The notes under the pieces are model-generated. The model was given only the letters and a program-made list of their open reading frames with translations. It searched no databases and had not been told where the DNA came from. From positions 60,852 to 124,851 of the forward strand of contig NZ_SKCG01000002.1 in the NCBI RefSeq assembly GCF_005434915.1: DNA of 64,000 nt, given 5' to 3'. Below are positions 1-10,787 of this stretch, piece after piece. The stretch is from Aurantiacibacter suaedae (GTDB taxonomy: Bacteria > Pseudomonadota > Alphaproteobacteria > Sphingomonadales > Sphingomonadaceae). Each line of letters opens with the position of its first letter. Position 1 is the first letter of the stretch. A program made the translations under genes and the position numbers.

Positions 1-8
1 GAATAAAA

Positions 9-383
9 ATGATCGTGCTCCAAGCCGCAGTCGCCCTGATGATGGCGCAAGCCGCTCCGCCTGCTCTCATGGCCGGAATTAACGACACGCAACAGCGTGA
101 CGCCGCTTATGAGGAACTCTCTCAGGGCGAAACCGATGCCGCCATCGCCCGCCTTGAGGCCAATCTTGCCGAGAACCCCGAAGATCCGGCTCTGCTGATC
201 AACCTCGGTTCGGCTTGGGCCGCGCGCGGCGACAAGGAAAAGGCTGCCGACTATTATCGCGCCGCCGCCGGTTCCGATGTGCGCTACCGGCTCGAACTCG
301 CCGATGGCGAATGGGTCGATTCGCGTGCCGCAGCGCGGCTTGCCCTGCGCGCGCTGGAGCAAACCGCCGTGGCGATGAACTAA
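9..383 (+). CDS. Small TPR-repeat protein, probably exported
   Basis: A 124-residue protein. The N-terminus (about 1-20) is hydrophobic and Ala-rich and looks like a signal peptide ending near AQAAPPA. Residues about 35-90 read as tetratricopeptide helices (ARLEANLAENPEDPALLINL, then GDKEKAADYYRAA), a fold used for protein-protein contact. A hairpin terminator follows the stop, so it is transcribed apart from the secretion operon downstream. The partner is unknown. Its place directly upstream of the VirB-like genes could be chance. The start is only 8 bases from the window edge, so its promoter is not visible. TPR assignment is fairly safe; function is not known. Confidence 0.75.
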   Translation: MIVLQAAVALMMAQAAPPALMAGINDTQQRDAAYEELSQGETDAAIARLEANLAENPEDPALLINLGSAWAARGDKEKAADYYRAAAGSDVRYRLELADGEWVDSRAAARLALRALEQTAVAMN

Positions 384-444
384 GTCCTTTATTTATATGG
401 CCGCGATGGCTGCTGCCCAAGCGCAGCTATCGATAGCCTTCGAG

Positions 445-480
445 AAAGCCCCGCCGCGCCAAAGTGCCCGGCGGGGCTTT
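445..480 (+). terminator. Rho-independent terminator
   Basis: An 11-bp perfect stem (AAAGCCCCGCC at 445-455, GGCGGGGCTTT at 470-480) with a 14-base loop, running into TTTTCT. It lies 62 bases after the TPR gene and separates it from the VirB-like operon. Confidence 0.85.
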
Positions 481-563
481 TCTGTACATTCACCGCAGGC
501 CTCTTGGGGCTGTCACACGCTTGTCACCTGTTGTAAGCATTGGGGGCGCTTCGGAGGGTACGG

Positions 564-1217
564 ATGATTCTGCGCGCGCTGACGTTGTCGGCAACTGCCT
601 TGGTGATCGCGGTCGGCGCACTGCCGGCCAGCGCCGACGTGCTTGAGGTAGGCGCGTCGGGCGATGCGCGCTGGGTGGCCGGGCCAGCCATGGCTGTGGC
701 CACTACGCAGGATCTATCCGCGAGCTACCCGATGGTTCCCGCCCCCGTGCAGGTTCCAACAGGTATTTCCGCGCTCGTGCCTGAAAGTGCGGTCGCCAAC
801 ACGGCGCTGCACGACGATGACGTGCCCCAGCAATATGCCGCCAAGGTGGCCGAGCTGGCCACCCGGTTCGACCTCTCGCCAGCGCTGATCGAGGCGCTGG
901 TGTGGCAGGAGAGCCGCTGGCGCTCCAATGCCCGAAGCCCCGTCGGCGCGCAGGGCCTTGCCCAGCTTATGCCCGGCACCGCGCGCTATCTCGGTGTCGA
1001 TGCGCAAGACCCATTTGCCAACCTCGAAGGCGGCGCACGCTATTTGCGCGAACAGCTCGATCGCTTCGATGGTGACCTCGAAAAGGCGCTCGCCGCCTAC
1101 AATGCCGGGCCGGGGCGCGTGATGCGCGCGGGCGGCATTCCGCGCATTCGCGAAACGCAGCAATATGTGGCCGCCATCATGGGCCGCCTCGCCAACCATT
1201 CCCGGAGTTCTGAATAA
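564..1217 (+). CDS. virB1: VirB1-like lytic transglycosylase
   Basis: Secreted soluble lytic transglycosylase (SLT family, 217 residues) that cleaves peptidoglycan so that a secretion apparatus can cross the wall. The start at 564 is chosen because GGAGGG sits just upstream; an in-frame ATG at 540 would put that site inside the gene. Residues 1-23 form a signal peptide ending ASA. The catalytic domain covers about 105-200, with the ES motif (WQESRW, Glu catalytic), GLAQLMPGTA, and the AAYNAGPGRV motif. It is the first gene of the VirB-like operon, the position of virB1 in Agrobacterium-type systems. The family is clear; the VirB1 role is inferred from context. Confidence 0.88.
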   Translation: MILRALTLSATALVIAVGALPASADVLEVGASGDARWVAGPAMAVATTQDLSASYPMVPAPVQVPTGISALVPESAVANTALHDDDVPQQYAAKVAELATRFDLSPALIEALVWQESRWRSNARSPVGAQGLAQLMPGTARYLGVDAQDPFANLEGGARYLREQLDRFDGDLEKALAAYNAGPGRVMRAGGIPRIRETQQYVAAIMGRLANHSRSSE

Positions 1218-1219
1218 CA

Positions 1220-1510
1220 ATGTCGTTCCTTGTTCGTATCGCCGCGCTCGTGGCCCTGGTTGTTCCCTCGGCCGCCTTCGCGCAGGACCCGGCCGGTTCT
1301 TCGCCGATCAACAACGCGTTTTCGTGGATGCAGCAGACCATGCTCGGCACGGTGGCTACCACAGTCGCGGTGATGGCCGTGGCGGCGGTAGGCTTCATGA
1401 TGCTGACGGGCCGGATGAACTGGCGCTTCGGCGCGACCGTGATCATCGGTGTGTTCATCATCTTCGGCGCGGGCTCGATCGTGGCCGGCATTCAGGGCGC
1501 GGCAGGCTGA
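1220..1510 (+). CDS. virB2: VirB2/TrbC-like pilin subunit
   Basis: A 96-residue protein with a cleavable signal (ends near AFAQ, about residue 22) and two hydrophobic segments (about 38-58 and 70-92) separated by a short polar loop GRMNWRFG, the pattern of TrbC/VirB2 pilins. These pilins are inserted in the inner membrane and polymerise into the T-pilus. It starts 2 bases after virB1 stops and overlaps virB3 by one base, so translation is coupled. The call rests on topology, length and position rather than strong sequence motifs. Confidence 0.82.
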   Translation: MSFLVRIAALVALVVPSAAFAQDPAGSSPINNAFSWMQQTMLGTVATTVAVMAVAAVGFMMLTGRMNWRFGATVIIGVFIIFGAGSIVAGIQGAAG

Positions 1511-1791
1511 TGCAGCTCGCCCGCTCCCGCGTTCACCGCGCGCTGACCAGGCCGCAGATGTTTGCGGGCGTGACGCTGAACTTCTTCGTGATCAACGCGC
1601 TGGTCACAACCGAGGCGTTCCTGATCCTCAAGAGCTTCTGGATCCTGCCAATTCCGCTGATCATGCACGCCATCGGCTATTTCGCGTGCCTGCGCGAGCC
1701 GCGCATTTTCGACCTCTGGCTGACCAAGGTTTCGAAGTGTCCGCGGGTCAAGAATTACAAGCGCTGGGGCTGCAATTCCTACGCCGCCTGA
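1510..1791 (+). CDS. virB3: VirB3-like inner-membrane protein
   Basis: A 93-residue protein whose ATG (1510) overlaps the TGA of virB2. The N-terminus has the VirB3 pattern: a basic stretch (RSRVHRALTRPQMFAGV) leading into one or two membrane helices (about 18-70), then a C-terminal region with REPRIFDLWL, typical of VirB3. VirB3 works with the VirB4 ATPase at the inner membrane, and here virB4 is the next gene. A longer in-frame reading from 1165 is rejected because it overlaps virB1 and virB2 completely. Confidence 0.82.
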   Translation: MQLARSRVHRALTRPQMFAGVTLNFFVINALVTTEAFLILKSFWILPIPLIMHAIGYFACLREPRIFDLWLTKVSKCPRVKNYKRWGCNSYAA

Positions 1792-1836
1792 GTGCCCGAG
1801 AGTCCGCCTGATTGAGGCGGCATGGAGCGACGACGA

Positions 1837-4272
1837 ATGACCAAATGGCTGGGAGCCGCGGCATGGAGCGCGAAGGAAGCGCAGGCGGGTGACCGTCTGC
1901 CCTATGCGCGCCTTGTCGACGCGGGCACGCTGCTGCTGCGCGATGGCTCGCTGATGAGCGCGCTGCAGGTGCCCGGCCTGCTGTTCGAGACCGAGGATAC
2001 CGACGCGCTGAACGCCCACGCCGCCACGCGCGAGGTGATGTTGCGCTCCAACCTCGATGCGCGCTTCGTGCTCTATCACCACGTCATCCGCCGCCGGGTG
2101 AGCGTGGAATTGGAGGCGCGCTTCCCTGATCCGCTCTCGGCCCATATCGACAAGGCCTGGCGCGAGAAGCTTTCCTCCGGCAGCCTGTTCGTGAACGACC
2201 AGTTCATCACCCTCGTGCGTCGTCCCGCGCGCGGCAAGGCAGGCTTTGCCGAAAAGGCGAGCAAGTTTTTCAAGGGCCGCAAGGGCGAAGGCGAAGAAGT
2301 AGACCCGAAGGACCTGCGCAGCTTGCGGGCGGCGGTGCAGGCGCTGGCTGCCTCGTTGGGCGATTATGGCGCGCAGCCGCTCGGCGACTACGTGGGCAAC
2401 AGCGGGGCAACCAACAACGAACTGCTCGAACTGCTGAGCGCGCTGTACAACGGCGAAATGCGCCCGGTCCGCCGCCCCGACGAGGCGACCGATATCGGCA
2501 ATATGCTGCCCTATCGCCGCGTGTCGTTCGGGCTCGATGCGATGGAGCTGCGCGGCGCGCAGGGGTTCGACTTCTCCTCGATCCTCAGCCTGAAGGACTA
2601 TCCCGAGGCGACCAGCCCCGGCCTGCTCGACGCCATGCTGCGTCTGCCGTTCGAGATGGTGGTGACCGAAAGCTTCGCCCCGCAGGAACGCCAGACCGCG
2701 CGCGAAAAGATCGACCTCGCGATCCGCCGCCTGCGCTCAGCCGATGAAGAGGCGCAGGCCGAACGGCTCGACATGATGGCCGCGCGTGACGAACTGGGCG
2801 CAGGCTCGGTCGGCTTCGGCGATCATCACCTCACCGTGCTGGTGCGCGAGCGCGACCTTGCCCGGCTTGACGACGCCACCGCATCGGTCGCCGCCGCGCT
2901 GGCCGACACCGGCGCGATTGCCGTGCGCGAGGATACCAACCTTGAGCCCGCCTTCTGGGGCCAGTTCCCGGGCAACGAAGGCTACCTCGTGCGCCGCGCG
3001 CTGATCTCCACCGCCAACATGGCGGGCTTCGGCAGCTTCCACGGCTTTGCGCTGGGGCAGGCCGAGGGCAACCACTGGGGCGAGGCAGTCACGCTGCTGC
3101 AGACCACCAGCGCCACGCCGTTCTTCTTCAACTTCCACCACGGCGACCTCGGCAATTTCTCGGTCATCGGCCCCTCGGGCTCGGGTAAGACGGTGGTGAT
3201 GAACTTCCTGGCCGCACAAGCGCAGAAGTTTTCCCCTCGCACCATCCTGTTCGACAAGGATCGCGGCGCCGAGCTGTTCATTCGCGGCATCGGCGGCAGC
3301 TACGAGCGTATCCATTCGGGCGAGCCGACCGGGTTCAACCCGCTCGCCATGCCCGACACCGCCGCCAACCGCGCCTTCCTGCGAGACTGGCTTGCGGTGC
3401 TGCTCAAGGCCGATGGACCGGAAGAGAACGGCCTCATCGCCGCCGCAGTCGATGCTGCCTATGCCAACGATCCGAGCTTGCGCCGTCTGCGCTATTTCCG
3501 CGAGCTGCTGAGCGGCAGCCGCCGCCCGCAACCGGGCGATCTGGCGGACCGGCTCTCAGCGTGGATCGAGGACGGCGAATTCGCGTGGCTGTTCGACAAT
3601 GCCGCCGACAAGCTCGACCTCACCACGCGGGTGATGGGCTTCGACATGACCGCGCTGCTCGACAACCCGCGCCTGCGCACGCCCACCATGATGTACCTGT
3701 TCCAGCGCATCGACGAGCGCTTGGACGGCAAGCCAACGATGATCCTGATCGACGAAGGCTGGAAGGCACTCGACGACGAGATCTTCGCCGCGCGTATCCG
3801 CGACTGGCTGAAAACGCTGCGCAAACGCAACGCGCTGGTCGGTTTCGCCACGCAGTCTGCGCGAGATGCGCTCGACAGCAAGATCAGCACCGCGCTGGTC
3901 GAGCAGACTGCGACCATGGTGTTCATGCCCAACAGCCGCGCCCGGCCCGAGGACTATTGCGAAGGCTTCGGCCTCACCGAGCACGAGCTGGCGCTGATCC
4001 GCACCCTGCCCGCGCATTCGCGCTGCTTCCTCGTGCGCCAGCCCGATGCGAGCGTGGTGGTTCGGCTCGATCTGTCGGGCGCGCCCGAAGTCATCGCCAT
4101 GCTTTCGGGCCGCGAAAGCACCGTGCGCAGGCTCGATCTGCTGCGCGAGGCGGTCGGCAACGATCCGGCGCAGTGGTATCCGGCGCTCACCAACCGTCCA
4201 TGGCCGGGGTCTGCGGACTATCGTGCCGAAGCGAACGAAGCGGACAGCCTGAGCTGGGAAGCCGCGGAATGA
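1837..4272 (+). CDS. virB4: VirB4-like secretion ATPase
   Basis: An 811-residue VirB4/TrbE-family AAA ATPase that energises pilus assembly and substrate transport. The Walker A motif GPSGSGKT is at about residues 445-452, and the Walker B region (MILIDEGWKAL) near 640-650 is followed by FATQSARDAL, which resembles the sensor motif of this family. The N-terminal half is the CagE/TrbE/VirB domain. The start at 1837 is preferred over 1822 because GGAGCGACGACGA lies upstream. Length is normal for VirB4. The stop overlaps the virB6 start (ATGA). Motifs look intact, so an active ATPase is expected. Confidence 0.94.
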   Translation: MTKWLGAAAWSAKEAQAGDRLPYARLVDAGTLLLRDGSLMSALQVPGLLFETEDTDALNAHAATREVMLRSNLDARFVLYHHVIRRRVSVELEARFPDPLSAHIDKAWREKLSSGSLFVNDQFITLVRRPARGKAGFAEKASKFFKGRKGEGEEVDPKDLRSLRAAVQALAASLGDYGAQPLGDYVGNSGATNNELLELLSALYNGEMRPVRRPDEATDIGNMLPYRRVSFGLDAMELRGAQGFDFSSILSLKDYPEATSPGLLDAMLRLPFEMVVTESFAPQERQTAREKIDLAIRRLRSADEEAQAERLDMMAARDELGAGSVGFGDHHLTVLVRERDLARLDDATASVAAALADTGAIAVREDTNLEPAFWGQFPGNEGYLVRRALISTANMAGFGSFHGFALGQAEGNHWGEAVTLLQTTSATPFFFNFHHGDLGNFSVIGPSGSGKTVVMNFLAAQAQKFSPRTILFDKDRGAELFIRGIGGSYERIHSGEPTGFNPLAMPDTAANRAFLRDWLAVLLKADGPEENGLIAAAVDAAYANDPSLRRLRYFRELLSGSRRPQPGDLADRLSAWIEDGEFAWLFDNAADKLDLTTRVMGFDMTALLDNPRLRTPTMMYLFQRIDERLDGKPTMILIDEGWKALDDEIFAARIRDWLKTLRKRNALVGFATQSARDALDSKISTALVEQTATMVFMPNSRARPEDYCEGFGLTEHELALIRTLPAHSRCFLVRQPDASVVVRLDLSGAPEVIAMLSGRESTVRRLDLLREAVGNDPAQWYPALTNRPWPGSADYRAEANEADSLSWEAAE

Positions 4273-5495
4273 GCGCTATCCTCGACATCACTGCTGCCGC
4301 CAGCGTCAGCACCGAGTGTATGCGCGCCATGGACGGCGTAGGCGCAGGCATCGGCGCGAGCCTGCGCGGCGTCGACTGCGCGGCATCGAGCATGGCGCAG
4401 GCCGCCTTCAACCGCCTGTTCAGCGCCGAGGGCACGCTTGGCCCGGTGCTAACGGCGATGCTGACGATCTGGATCGCCTTCCTCGGGTTCGCGCTGATCA
4501 CCGGGCGCACGCGTCTGGGCCTGTCCTCGCTCACCCCGCGCATGGTGACGCTGGTGATGGTGATCACCTTCGCCACCAGCTGGGTCGCGTTTCAGAGCGT
4601 GTTCTGGAACCTCGCGGTCGGCGCGCCCGACGAGATCGCTACGCTCCTGATGGGCACCGACGGTTCGGCCAGTACGATTTTTGCCGACAAGCTAGACTCC
4701 GTCATGATTGCGCTGATGGACATTTCGGGCGGCGATGCGATGGAGAACGACACCTCGATCTTCTCGCCACCGGGCCTCCTGTGGAGCGGCGGCACGATGC
4801 TGCTGCTCGGCACGGTGGGCGTGCTTGCCACCTGCAAGATTGCCCTCGCAATCCTGATGGGGCTGGGGCCGATCTTCATCGTGATGGCGCTGTTCAACGG
4901 CACGCGCGGGCTGTTCGTGGGCTGGCTTAAGGGCGTGGTGCTGATGGCGCTCGCCCCGCTGTTCGCCGTGCTCGGCGGCTCGCTGATGCTGGAGATGACG
5001 GTGCCGGTGCTCGCCAGCCTGATGGAAACGCCGGGCAAGATCGACATACGTCCGGCCATGGCCTTCTTCATGATCGGCGCCGTGCATCTGGCGCTGATGG
5101 CGATGATCCTCAAGGTCACCTCGACCATGGTTGCAGGTTGGACCGTGTTCGGCTTTGCCACCAGCGACAAGGCCGACGACAGCGGACGCGGCACCGCCGC
5201 GCACGCGCAAAGCCCCCTTAACCCCGCGCTCGCCACGAGCGCCGCCGACCGTGCTGCCGCCACCGCCGCCAGCGCCTCGCAGGCGCGCGATATCAGGGTC
5301 AGCACGGCAGCCGCCATGCCGCTCGCCGCCAACGACACCGGCGGCGCCACCAACACCCGCGAAACGCGCGTGGTGACGCAAGGGGCGCAGGTCTCGCCGC
5401 TCACCGGAGGCCAGTCAGGCACGGGCAATCGCGCCCGCGGTATCGGCAGCCGCTTCAAGTCTGCCCCCATTCGCTCAACGGAGACGAAACGATGA
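4269..5495 (+). CDS. virB6: VirB6/TrbL-like polytopic membrane protein
   Basis: A 408-residue protein with five to seven hydrophobic segments between about residues 55 and 295, and a polar Ala/Thr/Arg-rich tail of about 110 residues (300-408). That is the usual architecture of VirB6/TrbL, the inner-membrane channel component of type IV secretion systems. It overlaps virB4 by ATGA at the front and the next gene by ATGA at the end, so three genes are translationally coupled. VirB6 families diverge strongly in sequence, so the assignment uses topology and gene order. No virB5 or virB7 gene lies on either side of it, where they would be expected. Confidence 0.83.
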   Translation: MSAILDITAAASVSTECMRAMDGVGAGIGASLRGVDCAASSMAQAAFNRLFSAEGTLGPVLTAMLTIWIAFLGFALITGRTRLGLSSLTPRMVTLVMVITFATSWVAFQSVFWNLAVGAPDEIATLLMGTDGSASTIFADKLDSVMIALMDISGGDAMENDTSIFSPPGLLWSGGTMLLLGTVGVLATCKIALAILMGLGPIFIVMALFNGTRGLFVGWLKGVVLMALAPLFAVLGGSLMLEMTVPVLASLMETPGKIDIRPAMAFFMIGAVHLALMAMILKVTSTMVAGWTVFGFATSDKADDSGRGTAAHAQSPLNPALATSAADRAAATAASASQARDIRVSTAAAMPLAANDTGGATNTRETRVVTQGAQVSPLTGGQSGTGNRARGIGSRFKSAPIRSTETKR

Positions 5496-6262
5496 TGTCC
5501 CGCGCGCTTCTGGCCATGGCGCTTGCCGCCAGCAGCCTTGCCGCCCTGCCCGCACATGCCGATCCGCGCCTTGTCGAACATTTCTACGACGAGAGCGAAG
5601 TGGTCACCATCAATGGCCGCGTGAACGTGCAGTCGACCATCCAGTTCGGCGACGACGAGGCGATCGAGAATGTCGCCATCGGCAACTCGCAGACCTGGCA
5701 GGTCACCCCCAACCGGCGCGCGAACCTGCTGTTCGTGAAACCGCTCGAACCGCGCGCGACAACCAACATGACGGTGGTCACCAACAAGCGCACCTACCTG
5801 TTCGATCTGGTGGCCAGCCCCGCCACGCGCACCCCGGTCTATGTGCTGCGCTTCACCTATCCGGTGGAAGAGGTGGAAGAGGAGACGCAGCTGGCCGACG
5901 GCGCGCCGCGCGACCCCTCGCAGGTGCCCAATGCGCTCGAAGTCGCCGCCGCGAACGATCAGCTCGCTGTGGTGGACCCGGCTTCGCTCAACTTCGACTG
6001 GGCCAGCGACGGGGCCGAACGGCTGCTGCCCGAACAGGTTTACGATGACGGCACGGCGACCTTCCTCGCCTGGTCTTCGGGCGCCGCGATGCCCGCGATC
6101 CTCGTCAAAGACCGCGATGGCATGGAAGGCCCTGTAAATTTCGCCGTGCGCGGCGATACCGTGGTGCTCGAAGGGGTGCCGCGCGAGATCATCCTGCGCT
6201 CGGGCGACGATGTGGCCACCTTGATCAACACGGGCAGCACTGCCCCGGCGCCCGGCGCCTGA
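5492..6262 (+). CDS. virB9: VirB9-like outer-membrane complex protein
   Basis: A 256-residue secreted protein (signal peptide about 1-23, ends AHA) of the VirB9/CagX/TrbG family. The N-terminal domain has NLLFVKPLEPRATTNMTVVT and LFDL, close to family patterns. The C-terminal beta-domain has FDWASDG, VYDDGTATFLAW, PAILVKDRDG and REIILRSGD, which are typical VirB9 C-terminal elements. VirB9 forms the outer-membrane core with VirB7 and VirB10. No VirB7 lipoprotein is recognisable next to it. ATG codons at 5492 and 5495 are both possible starts. Confidence 0.9.
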   Translation: MMSRALLAMALAASSLAALPAHADPRLVEHFYDESEVVTINGRVNVQSTIQFGDDEAIENVAIGNSQTWQVTPNRRANLLFVKPLEPRATTNMTVVTNKRTYLFDLVASPATRTPVYVLRFTYPVEEVEEETQLADGAPRDPSQVPNALEVAAANDQLAVVDPASLNFDWASDGAERLLPEQVYDDGTATFLAWSSGAAMPAILVKDRDGMEGPVNFAVRGDTVVLEGVPREIILRSGDDVATLINTGSTAPAPGA

Positions 6263-6287
6263 ACCGGATAGAAACGGAGCGACGCCA

Positions 6288-7415
6288 ATGAAACTTGCCA
6301 TGCGCCTTCCCGAAAAGACCAAGGGTGTCGCCAACGATGCGGACCCGCGCGAGCAGGCTCCGGCCGAGGTGATCGACCTCGCCAGCCGCACCGCCTATCC
6401 CGCCGTGGCGGCCCGCAAGGGCGGTTCCGATGCGCTCGGCCTGATCGCCGGGATCGGCTTTGTCGCGCTGATCGGCGGGGCCACCTTGTGGGGCCTCAAC
6501 GCCAGCCGCATGGGCGATAATGCGCAGGCCCCGCAGGATGTCGCGCCCGCGCCGCAACCCGCGCAGGCCCCGGTCGTGCTTCAGCCCGAGCCCGCCGAGG
6601 CAGCCATGGTTGCCCCCGCGCCGCAGCCCGATCCGGCCCCCGCACCGGTGATGTCGCAGCAGCCGCAACAGGCCCCTGCCGCCAACCGTTACAGCTCGCC
6701 TGCCATGGTGGTCGACAACAGCTCGGCAGCGGGTGTGGCCAATGCGGCTGCTGGCGCGGGTGCGCTTACCACCGCCTCGCCGGAAGGCTCGGTCGTGCCC
6801 GGCGCAGGTGGCGGCTCGGCTAACGATTTTGCCGCGCGCATCGGCGGCGTGGGCGGCGGCCCGGCTCAGGCCCGGCAGGACATTAACCCCGCCACCACCG
6901 TGGCGCAGGGCACGATGATCCCGGCGATCCTCGAAACCGCCATCAACACCGACGTTCCCGGCTATGTCCGCGCCGTGGTGAGCCAGGACGTGAAGAGCTA
7001 CGACGGCAGCCGCGTGCTGGTGCCGCGTTCAAGCCGTCTGGTCGGGCAATACCAGTCGGGCCTGCAGGCGGGGCAGACCCGCGCATACGTGGTGTGGACG
7101 CGGCTGATCCGCCCCGATGGCGTGTCGGTGGCGCTGCAATCGCCGAGCACCACCTTCGACGGCACCACGGGGCTGGAAGGCAAGGTCGATTCTCACTTCT
7201 TCAGCCGGTTCGGTTCGGCCATGCTGCTCTCGGTCATCGGCGGGCTGACCACCATCGCCAGCGGCGGCAGTTCGGTCATCCTCGGCGGCGGTCAGAGCGC
7301 GGCCTCCACCGCGCTCCAGCAGGACGGCCAGCGTCCGCCCACCGTGCGCGTGCGCATGGGCGAGCCGGTGCGCGTCTACACCGCGCGCGACCTCGACTTC
7401 GGTCAGGTGAACTAA
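6288..7415 (+). CDS. virB10: VirB10-like trans-envelope scaffold
   Basis: A 375-residue VirB10/TrbI-family protein that spans the envelope and links the inner-membrane ATPases to the outer pore. Visible parts are a short cytoplasmic N-terminus, one membrane helix at about 48-68 (GLIAGIGFVALIGGATLWGL), a Pro/Ala-rich periplasmic linker (about 75-125), and a C-terminal beta-barrel domain with GTMIPAILETAINTDVPG and GSRVLVPRSSRLVGQY, both hallmark TrbI/VirB10 sequences. It follows virB9 by 25 bases with a good ribosome site, and virB11 follows after 6 bases. Confidence 0.94.
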   Translation: MKLAMRLPEKTKGVANDADPREQAPAEVIDLASRTAYPAVAARKGGSDALGLIAGIGFVALIGGATLWGLNASRMGDNAQAPQDVAPAPQPAQAPVVLQPEPAEAAMVAPAPQPDPAPAPVMSQQPQQAPAANRYSSPAMVVDNSSAAGVANAAAGAGALTTASPEGSVVPGAGGGSANDFAARIGGVGGGPAQARQDINPATTVAQGTMIPAILETAINTDVPGYVRAVVSQDVKSYDGSRVLVPRSSRLVGQYQSGLQAGQTRAYVVWTRLIRPDGVSVALQSPSTTFDGTTGLEGKVDSHFFSRFGSAMLLSVIGGLTTIASGGSSVILGGGQSAASTALQQDGQRPPTVRVRMGEPVRVYTARDLDFGQVN

Positions 7416-7421
7416 GACGCG

Positions 7422-8468
7422 ATGAGCGCGGAAATCCATCAGCTTGGCGGCGATACGGCCTCTGCACCCGCCATTGCAGGGCCGCTGCCGGAGGCCCCAG
7501 TGATCCCCGGCGGCTCGGTCTATCTCGACGCCTATCTCGCCCCGCTGCGGCAGTGGCTTGACCGCGATACCGTAACGGAAATCCTCGTCAACAAACCGGG
7601 CGAGGTCTGGATCGAGGACGCGGCCCATCCCGGGATGCAGCGTATCGAAATTCCCGAGGTTACGGATAAGCTGGTGCAACGCCTGGCCGAACAGGTCGCG
7701 CGGATCAGCCATCAGGGCATCAACCGCGAGCATCCGCTGCTTGGCGCGACACTGCCTGCCGAGGGTTATGGCGGCGCGCGCGTGCAGTTCTGCGGCCCGC
7801 CCGCCACGCGCAAGCACTGGGCGTTGTCGATCCGCCGCCACCGTCAGCTCGATCTGCCGCTCGACGCCTACGACCATGGGCCTCTGCGCGCGCCTGCCGA
7901 AGAAGACATGCCCGATCCGGCACAGGAGCCGGTCGCGTTCCTGCGCGCCGCGATCAAGGCGCGCAAAACCATCCTCGTTTCGGGCGGCACCTCGACCGGC
8001 AAGACGACCTTCCTCAACGCGATGCTCGGAGAAATCCCGCGCGAGGAGCGTGTGGTGCTGGTGGAAGACACGCCCGAGCTGAAGTTCCCCGGTGCCAACG
8101 CTGTGGGGCTGGTCGCGGTGAAGGGAGAATTGGGCGAAGCGAAGGTCACCGCCAACGAGCTGCTGCAATCGGCCCTGCGCCTTCGGCCCGACCGAATCGT
8201 GCTCGGCGAATTGCGCGGCGCGGAGAGCGTCTCATTCCTGCGCGCCATCAACACCGGACATCCCGGTTCGTTCTCGACCATTCATGCGAACAGCTTGCGC
8301 GGCGCGCTCGAACAGCTTTCGCTGATGGTGATGCAGACCGGCATCGGCCTGACCCGTTCGGACACCCTCGCCTATGCAGCAGGCGTGATCGACGTGATCG
8401 TCCAGCTTGGCCGATCGGAGGGCAAACGCGGCATCACGGCCATTGCGAGGGCCGCCGATATCGCGTGA
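7422..8468 (+). CDS. virB11: VirB11-like secretion ATPase
   Basis: A 348-residue hexameric traffic ATPase of the VirB11/PulE family. The Walker A motif GGTSTGKT is at about residues 188-195, the Asp box is VLVEDTPEL, the Walker B region is LRPDRIVLGELRGAE, and the His box is GHPGSFSTIHANS. All are complete. It ends the operon, and the usual virB11 neighbour virD4 (coupling protein) is absent; ppk follows after 117 bases. Length is normal for the family. Confidence 0.95.
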   Translation: MSAEIHQLGGDTASAPAIAGPLPEAPVIPGGSVYLDAYLAPLRQWLDRDTVTEILVNKPGEVWIEDAAHPGMQRIEIPEVTDKLVQRLAEQVARISHQGINREHPLLGATLPAEGYGGARVQFCGPPATRKHWALSIRRHRQLDLPLDAYDHGPLRAPAEEDMPDPAQEPVAFLRAAIKARKTILVSGGTSTGKTTFLNAMLGEIPREERVVLVEDTPELKFPGANAVGLVAVKGELGEAKVTANELLQSALRLRPDRIVLGELRGAESVSFLRAINTGHPGSFSTIHANSLRGALEQLSLMVMQTGIGLTRSDTLAYAAGVIDVIVQLGRSEGKRGITAIARAADIA

Positions 8469-8585
8469 TTTCCCCCGATTCATGACATGGGCCTGCGCAG
8501 TATTTTCAGGCATGGTAGCTTTGCCTAAGACCCCGCCGAACCGCCTACCCCGCAAGGCCATGACCCTGCACGAGAGCGAGAACAG

Positions 8586-10783
<2,198 letters not shown>

Positions 10784-10787
<4 letters not shown>

